From Merluccius polli (taxonomy: Eukaryota; Chordata; Actinopteri; Gadiformes; Merlucciidae), in assembly GCA_030340625.1 (NCBI GenBank), contig JAOPHQ010005150.1, positions 138,495 to 202,494 on the forward strand: a stretch of 64,000 nt of DNA, in the 5' to 3' direction. Below, piece by piece: positions 56,928 to 64,000 of the stretch (position 1 is its first letter; each line of letters starts with the position of its first letter). The notes under the pieces are model-generated. The model was not told where the DNA came from. It ran no database searches and saw nothing but the letters and a program-made list of their open reading frames with translations. Position numbers and translations under genes: made by a program.

Positions 56928-58409
56928 GGTTGGATAGGAAGACAAAACGGAAAATGGCAAGTCCTGCCAAAAAACAGAAGAGTGAACATGACAGCATGGT
57001 GGGGTATCTCCACAAGTTGTCACCTGTGAAGACATCCAAAAAAAATACAAGATATTTTGATGGTACCCTTCAGAGTGGCAGAGAACAGTACAACAGGGTT
57101 GTTGTATTTGCACCAGAAAAGCGTACAATGTTCCATCAAGCTGCCCTTGCAAAGAGTCCAGTGAAGTTAACTAAAGTCAGAAGAAGCCTCAGTAAGTAGA
57201 CTGTGGTGTGACTTTGCTTTAAAGTGAGTATGTGTATGTTGTGAATTAAAACATAAAAAATAAAGCTGATATTTATGTTTTTATCTAGGTTACAACAACC
57301 CTGCAGGGTTTGATGTATTGTGCTCAGGAGATTGTAATTTGGATGTTGTGCTGAACGTCCCGTTCTTTTGGAGACCACCCTCCGAAGCAGGCGTCATGAG
57401 CATTACTAACATCTTGGCTCTTGGTGCAAAACAGCAAGTAAGTTGATACTATGTTTTGTAATAACTTTGGGTTTACAATTGTTCTGGCATGGTGTTGATT
57501 AGTTAAAAGATCCAACATAGTTTCTGTGGAGATTTTTCTGTATAAATGTTGTCCTCTTTTGTGTTTTCTTAAAGGTTGCAGCTGTTCGTGCCAAAAATCT
57601 TGCCTGGCGGGGTTGAAATCAAAAATGGTGATGGTGGACGGGGGGTGGAGCGTGAATTGATGGAGTTTAGGATTTGTGATCAGAGTGGAGAGTGTAAATT
57701 GACATTGTGGGAGGAAAATATTATGAAGGTGGAGTTGTCAAAGTGTTACGAGTTGACACATTTGGTGACGAGGAAATTGAATGACTGCACCGGTTTTGAG
57801 CAGTACCCCTCTCCCACCACCATATGTGAGATTGGTGATGTTGGGCAACCAGAGTTTTTGCAGCCTTGTCATGAGTCCACGGAGCTGTCGACGCTTCGTG
57901 GGAATGTCGGTGGGGTGTCCATTCTTGGGAAACATCGGTGCGTGAGATGTCACCGTAGTCAGGTGGATTTTCGTGAGCATTGTGTGTCACACCGCTGCGA
58001 TGGGTGTAAGATGCTATTGAAGCCTCAGTTCTACTCTGTGTGTTACAGTGGCACACTACTTGTACTGTGTGATGGTGAGGAGCATACACTCCGGTTGACT
58101 AACTGTGTTGTGTGCAAGCTGGTGTCAGAGTACCTTGGAGGACATGTCAGAGATGTAGGGGTGATAGAGGAACGACTGATGACTACAGAAGAAATTAAGG
58201 TCCAAGTAAACCAGAGTGAAGTGGTTGTCTCTCTTGTCCTGGTTGAGGGGAATGGTGGACCTAGCACTAGCAGCCAGGCAGAGGAGTCGCGGTCTGTTGA
58301 AAATCCAGAAGGACAGCAGCCGGAGGATGACAACCTTGTGGTCAGTGAATCTGAGGTGTTGTGTAAGGAGACAGAGGGACTAGAGCTGATGTTCGTTGAA
58401 GACCTTTAG
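56928..58409 (+). pseudogene. RPA-like OB-fold ssDNA-binding protein of a Helitron
   Basis: Three exons: 56928-57191 (ATG at 56954), 57289-57437 and 57575-58409, with GTAAG donors and AG acceptors. N-terminus: MASPAKKQKSEHD, LHKLSPVKTSKKNTRYFDG, VVVFAPEKRTMF. Exon 3: VAAVRAK, then, after one extra base in an A run near 57597, ILPGGVEIKN ... FRICDQSGECKLTLWEENI and LSKCYELTHLVTRKL, the strand pattern of an RPA-type OB fold; then a Cys-rich zinc region (CVRCHRSQ ... CDGCKMLLKPQF) and an acidic tail. It would coat single-stranded DNA during Helitron replication. RPA-like genes are known Helitron passengers. The single-base break may be decay or an assembly indel. Confidence 0.7.
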
Positions 58410-59183
58410 GTTTCTTGTGTTTTGTAGTGTTTACTTGTTCTGGCCTAATTATTGAAAAGTGTGTTCTATTAAAGTACTTTTATACAAGTGGTACTAGCTT
58501 CAGGCTAAGAGTTATTTTTTGATATTTTGTTTGTGTATCAATAAAATAAAGGATTTGTGGTAAACTTTACAATCATGTCGTGTTTATTTAAACAGTTCAG
58601 TAATGTTTATTATAGCTTGTGTAGTGTAGTACATAATTATAAAATGTTGATTATGTGTATTTGCTGATTGAGTTTGTTTGATTTACAGGTGAAGAGTGGA
58701 CCAGCATATTTTATTATTTATACATTTAAAAAAAAAACGTTAAGAAATAATAATTCAAGGATTCAATGAGTTTTATGTGTCATTTCAACACATGTTAACA
58801 TGGGATAAAACGAAATTAGTTTCCCCTGGTCCCGGAGCAGCCCAATATCAGAATATAATATAAAAAATAGATAAATATAGGAGTCCACAACAGTATAGCA
58901 CCATATTAAATGAAGGATGTGGAGGTGGGGGGGGGGGGGGGGGATGCAGGGGCTACAGGGGTCCTCCAGAGTTCAACAGTCTCACAGCTTCTGGGAAGAA
59001 GCTGGTTCCTCAGTCTGGTGGTCCTGCTCTAAATGCTCTGCAGCCTCCTGCCTGAAGAGGAGAGGGACCAAACAGAATGTGTGCAGTGGTGAGTTGGGGT
59101 TCTTCAAGATGCAGGAGGCCCTTTTCTTGCATTTGGGTGGTGTAAATGTCCGTGGTGGTGGATATAAGGTTGTGTCCCACAAT
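58410..59183. other. Intergenic segment with an interspersed-repeat piece
   Basis: The 3' region of the RPA-like gene contains AATAAA signals near 58540. Sequence 58915-59165 starts with a poly-G tract (58926-58943) and CAGTCTCACAGCTTCTGGGA-type wording common in teleost repeats; the element class is unknown. Leader B begins directly after it. Confidence 0.45.
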
Positions 59184-61790
59184 TAGTAATTTTCATTTAT
59201 TTTAGGAATTTCCCATTGTGATTGGCTGGCATATGGCACATACATCCCCGTCACGGCTCCCCTCACATAATGAAGCCGATTGTATAAATAGGAAGTCCTT
59301 TCACAGCATAAATGTGCCGAGAGAGGTACATGTAGTATTGACTACTGTTTCAAAATGTTAAAGACTGGGGAAAGGTATAAGGATTGCCGAGTGTAGGGCC
59401 AGAGGTAGGAATCGAACCCAGATCCCTGTTGAGCATCTGCTCTTGGGGCGGAACGCTCATGCAATTGAACCTGCTTTGTGAAACGGACCCCACCTCATGC
59501 GAGTCCCGATTACCGAAGCGGCGGAAACGAGTTTATTTTCCACAATAATAGCGGTCATGTAGTAATGAGATTGTACAGGTTAAAAGGAGAGGAGTGACTG
59601 GCGCAAATTTAAGGGTTTAAAAATTTAAGAATACAAAAAGTACAAAACATATTTGATATGTATGGACTGATGCTTATTTTAAAAATAATAATATACTTTA
59701 TGTTTAATGATTTATAAGATTTTTATAGTTTGATGTTTTTATGCGCATGTTTAACGTGCGAATGGGACTTTAATGTGACTATTTGAAGGGGCCATCACAG
59801 GGTGAAGGACTCTTTATTGATAAGCGGTAGCAAATAGCGTCACCCTGAAGAATCTTCTGAGTTGACTTCCATTACGGCCGAGCTTCAGCACAGGTAAGAC
59901 TGGTGTCGCGTGTAGTGTTTTCCGAGTTAATGAGTGCATAATGGCATTGTTTTGTTTTATCTTGTGTTCTCAATGATAATGTTAATGAGAAGGCAGCAAT
60001 AATATGTTATATAAAACGAGGCAGAGTTTCATACGATACTTTTTGTCCTCTGTACGCTCTGACTCAATGCTGGCTTTACGGTTTGGGAACGTGTCAATTA
60101 CTGTATGTTGGTAGTCAAGGGTAAAATGGTACCGACGCTAGCTAGCAATTATGTTACCTCGACAATTTCCGTTAGCTACTGATAATAACCTTCACTTGGT
60201 TAGCGAGCATGAAGTCAGGTGTGGCTATCTTGCATGCATTGTTAATGTTTAAATAGCAGCGAGTCGATTTTGAAATGTTGTTGTTGTTGTGTAAGAAGTA
60301 CAATTTGTATTGAAAATATTTTAAATTGTTGATGGTTCAGTGTGATTTTGTATAACAATCACGCGAACTTGTCTTAGAGTATGTATACTAGAGATGTAAC
60401 GGTTAATGGCATTACTATAAGTCTCGGTGACATTTTACGCGATAAAAAATTATTCTTCATGTGTAAATTAATGTAATTATCTCGGTGGATTATCGAGTTA
60501 TGTAACAGTGCCATTTAACTCGCGCGAGAGAGAGAGAGAGCGCTGTGTGGGAAGAACACAGTGCAGGGGCAGGGAGCACACAGAGCAGAGTGACAGAGGG
60601 CCCAAAGTGATTGGAAGTGGCAGAATAACTTCATAAATACTATTTTTATTGAATGGCCCTCAACTTCCTGGAGGGTCTTTGCTTTGCTAAGTGGCATGCC
60701 TGAGGAAAATGAGGCAAAAACACATGGGACCTTTTGTATTGAAAGGGCATTATTTTATTGTTCTGCACATATTTGGTTGAAAAACTGCATATGTATCAGG
60801 CAAAAGGATTGAAAATAGTGTTTTCATTCAAAAACTCGTCACTAGTACTGTACTGTAATACTGTTTGAGGTGTGACTTTGAGTAAAAAAGAACAGAAATC
60901 AAGTTTTTGGTTTTGAAATGCTTTAGTATATTGTAGATTTTTTCACTGATACTTCCTTTATTAGCACATTACATGAATGCTTATGATAGTTAAGATTATC
61001 AAAACGAGCTGAAAATGGGTTAATACAGAGGGTTAATAGAAAAATCACATGACGGAAATGTTACGTCCATCGAGTCTAATAGAACAATGACGTTTTATAA
61101 GATTTAGCCTGCTAATTTGGTAGTATGATAAAAAATCACAAGATTTTGTGAAATTATTGCAATGCATGTGTTTTTTGGACATGTGTGTTGCACGTTAAGC
61201 TTAATGTCTATTTATTTATTTATTTTTATGTTCTTTTTTAAATAACCATTATCAGTATGTCAGTATTAAAGTAAATTGTATCCAGTGGCCATTTCATTTG
61301 CACCAAGTTTGCGATATGACATATCATAACATTTTGAATCTCTTGCTGAGCTTTGTACGAATTTGTTTTTGTATTTTTTTTAGATTCTGATACTACTGTT
61401 GTTTGTAAAGGTGAGTCAAGATGTTGCACTAAGATGTAGTAAAAGGAATTTGATTTTTAGATTCTTCTTTTCAATTATTTTATAAAAATATAATATAAAA
61501 TAGTTTTCTACTTTGGTGTACTATTGCCACCTACTGGCCTGTCTTTGTATTGCTGAAGTGTAATCTGTAGTCACAGCATGCTAAGAGCAATGTGGTAATA
61601 TGGCAGATAGCCTAAGTGACAATGTAGTTAATAGATAGTATTATCCTTTCAAATAATGTGTATATGTATAATAATTTATATGTTATATGTTGAATTGCGC
61701 TGCATACATAGCCCCCACCCCAACACCCAGAAAAGTTCATGATCAGGATTTTCTTATACTATCAGCCTTGCAGTTACATAAAATCAGATC
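59184..61790 (+). promoter_or_regulatory. Duplicated Helitron leader unit B (upstream of peptidase gene copy 2)
   Basis: Counterpart of 54559-56700: the same first leader exon (donor after GAGCTTCAGCACAG, 59893), the same mini-exon (61384-61410), the same ATTGCCACCTACTGGCCTGT block (about 61524), and a diverged tRNA-like segment (about 59394-59470). It is longer than A because of extra sequence around 60.2-61.2 kb. It is followed by the coding exon at 62165, so it would serve the Rep-protein gene of this Helitron. Regulatory role inferred. Confidence 0.6.
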
Positions 61791-62164
61791 ATCTTTTTGT
61801 CTAATGGAATGAAGTGTGTCAAAGGCTGTTTTTCCTGCTTAGACGTTATGGTGGAGTTTGAAAGTACTACTGGTAGGATTATGATAGAAAGTACTTCGAA
61901 TTCAGTAGAAGTATTGATGTTTAACAAAAATGTATTGTTGTGTAAGCAAAAACGTAGCATATATTTGCCAAAATTAAAGGAAATGTCATGTTGACACTGA
62001 ATAAAGGTAAATCCCAGTACATGATATATACAAGCTAAAATAATTTGTGGGTGATATTTTTATATGAGTGGGTGATATGATTATTATTTATAAGTTTCAT
62101 TATTGAGTAATGTGTTGACATTCTGGAAAAGGTCAAAGTGTAAATTCTCATGTGTGTATTGCAG

Positions 62165-62227
62165 ATGAGACATTCCAAGAAGTCTCAAGCAGCAAAGAAG
62201 AGACTGGCTGATTACAGGCTCACAAAG
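62165..62227 (+). CDS. Helitron locus 2, leader coding exon
   Basis: After ATTGCAG the exon encodes MRHSKKSQAAKKRLADYRLT and ends at a GT donor (62228). It corresponds in position, size and basic character to the 33108-33185 exon of locus 1. It joins in phase with the next exon at 62580. Confidence 0.65.
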
Positions 62228-62579
62228 GTGGTTTCGTACATTTATACTTTATGTCACTGATTGATTGGGTTTCGTGATGGGCAGTAGTTGTGGAAACAGC
62301 ACTAAGTTAAGGAAACAGTCAATTAGCAAGGTTTCTGCAACATAGTGTGCTAGTTACATTACATTATTTGCCAAGAAGGGGAAAATTTTAATCTCAGTGC
62401 TGTGTACTCTGTGTGCTCTGCCTTCTCCTGCAAAAAGGTGCCTATTCCAGTTGATGTAGTGTGGTGTAAAAACAGTTCTTGAGCTTGTTTGTTGACTGTT
62501 GGAAAATGCTAGTGAGATGTCAAAGGAAATGTGGTGTATTATGTACTAGAAATAACCATGTTCAATATGTGCGTTGCAG

Positions 62580-64000
62580 GTGTGTCCCAGCAGCAGACCA
62601 GTGAATGGCACCCAGGATGACTCAGGGTCTCCTGGAGACGAGGTTGGGCGACCTCGCGACTGCAAAGCCCAAACATTCAAAACAATGCCTGCAAAGGCGC
62701 CAAAACCACTTTGTCAAGCCACTTTGTCAAATGAACTTTGTCATTCAACTTTGCCGAACACAGTTGGTCATTCAACTTTGCCTAAAGCACTTTGTGAAAC
62801 AAAAAGCTCTCTCTCTCCTGACTCTGCCATAAACCCATTGTCAACTAATGAGTCTTGTAAGAATGAACCCAGTGTTACTAACGATTATGTCCCTTTGACT
62901 CAGCCTGAGGATTTTCCAGAGAGGTCTGTGCTGACGGGCTCCTTTCATCAAGGTGATTCACGATTTGGAAATGTGGGCAACAAGCAGTGCGGTGCCATTA
63001 GTCTGACGGCTGTTCTGAAGTCAAAGATGAAGAACGTTTGGACCTGGGAAACTGGAGATCTGGATGATGTTTTGATAAAGGGAACTCTTCTTTATAAGTC
63101 AATGAGAGCACAGAATCAAATAAGAGACCATGTTGAAGGAAGGGGTTACATTGCTGTATCAGAATTGCCCAGGCAACACAGTGTGGGGAATTGTGATTTT
63201 GCAATAAACTTTGCTGAGTCTTACACTGGTTTTGTTTGTGTTGACGATTATGATCATGCTTTATGTGATGTGGCCATGCCTTTTGATGAAGCGCTGCAGG
63301 GCACTGTTCAGTCATGATGCTTGCTTGTTGACCATTTGTGGTAATACTTGTGCCATAGTCAATGGAGAGACGCGATTTGCCTTTGTTGATTCACATGCAA
63401 ACACCTGGGTTAATCACAAAGGTCAGAGGGTAAGTTGTGTTGCATACTTTAGTTCTGCACAGTCACTGGTTAGCTATGTTTACGATTTTGCACGATCGTT
63501 TGGCGTACCCACACCACGGTTTGAGGTAACGGGTGTGAAAGCGGCAATAAGTCATGTTGACCTTGACGCAAACCGCAGTCCAATGGTAAGCAGTCAACTG
63601 TACAGTGACATCGTAAAACGTAAGCCTACGCATAAAGTGTGTGGACAACAGCCAGGCGCAAGTGAAGCCGGTAACTTTAGTAAAGACACAGGAAGTTCAT
63701 CCAAGGGAAACGCACATTCACTTTACAGTGATGTTCTGAAAAGAGGGCCCAGTTACTGTTCTGATCAAAGTAGGCCTACACGACGTCAGCGTGTAAAAAC
63801 TGAAGTTAAGTCACGGGTCAACGATGTCATCGATGTGGATGCAAACACGGCGCACGACGCCGCTTGACAGTGAAGGTCTGAAGAAAGGGCCCAGTTACTG
63901 TTCTGATCAGGGTAAGCGACGTCAGCGTGTGAAAACAGAAATTAAATCACAGGTCAATGATGTCATCGATGTGGATGCAAAACACGGCCGCACGACCGCT
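62580..64000 (+). pseudogene. Helitron locus 2: cysteine-peptidase-like domain, cut by window end
   Basis: A diverged paralogue of 33747-35510. The domain begins ERSVLTGSFHQGDSRFGN with NKQCGAISLTAVLKSK (candidate Cys), GDLDDVLIKGTLLYKSM, ESYTGFVCVDDYDHAL and, after a one-base loss near 63296, DACLLTICGNTCAIVN and RFAFVDSHANTW (Asp-x-His). It lacks the 39-nt palindromic insertion of locus 1. The linker differs: LYSDIVKRKP and LYSDVLKRGPSY repeats, with a stop at 63865-63867 and a further degenerate unit to the window edge. OTU, Rep and helicase parts would lie downstream. Confidence 0.75.

Noticed and set aside
54559..61790. Direct repeats as LTRs of a retrotransposon
   Set aside because: No primer-binding site, gag/pol or TG...CA ends. 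The repeats contain spliced leader exons and precede two different genes.

Overview
The window looks like teleost fish (bony vertebrate) DNA. It has GT-AG introns, no bacterial-style operons, and almost every recognisable open frame belongs to a mobile element of a kind abundant in fish genomes: hAT, Tc1/mariner, PIF/Harbinger, Kolobok-like and Helitron. I recognise no ordinary host housekeeping gene, tRNA gene or rRNA gene. The species cannot be told from the sequence.

Layout. 1-4.3 kb: a hAT-end fragment, a 2.5 kb long inverted repeat holding a TTA-flanked Harbinger-type MITE, and small tandem duplications. 4.5-16.9 kb: one decayed multi-exon gene on the plus strand for a zinc-finger / tyrosine-recombinase-like protein with a small basic C-terminal domain. 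A composite hAT element (itself carrying a Harbinger element) sits in its main exon, and an intact DD36E Tc1-like transposon sits in its last intron. 17.2-18.2 kb: a foldback element. 19.6-22.8 kb: a PIF/Harbinger-type DDE transposase fossil cut by a palindrome-rich insertion and by a second copy of the composite hAT. 24.4-27.2 kb: MITEs and two hAT elements only 17 bp apart. 27.3-30.4 kb: a TA-flanked Tc1/mariner-like remnant containing a hAT MITE and a TTAA-flanked Kolobok-like element. The latter carries a THAP-domain frame on the plus strand and a P2X7-C-terminus-like exon on the minus strand.

33.1-44.4 kb is a large Helitron protein gene. In order it encodes a basic leader exon, a cysteine-peptidase-like domain (resembling the herpesvirus tegument deubiquitinase fold), a repeat-rich linker, an OTU cysteine-protease domain, a long KYKTN repeat tract, a DUF6570-like region (interrupted by a hAT), a Rep/HUH nickase, a PIF1-type helicase and a C-terminal exonuclease-endonuclease-phosphatase (EEP) domain. 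54.6-64 kb holds a second, diverged Helitron locus. There an RPA-like OB-fold gene and a second peptidase gene (cut by the window edge) each follow their own copy of a duplicated ~2.1-2.6 kb leader. Between the two loci lie an unidentified tandem-exon locus (45.2-48.2 kb) hit by a Harbinger element, and arrays of a teleost interspersed repeat with tRNA-like segments (49.4-53.2 kb).

How the parts relate: the Helitron genes together would supply nicking (Rep), unwinding (helicase), ssDNA binding (RPA-like OB fold) and a DNA endonuclease, with two protease/deubiquitinase-like domains of unknown purpose. Nearly every long frame carries one or more single-base frameshifts, so most are fossils unless those are assembly indels. 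The Tc1-like transposase is the only clearly intact one. Target-site duplications allow a relative order of insertions to be read in several nests.
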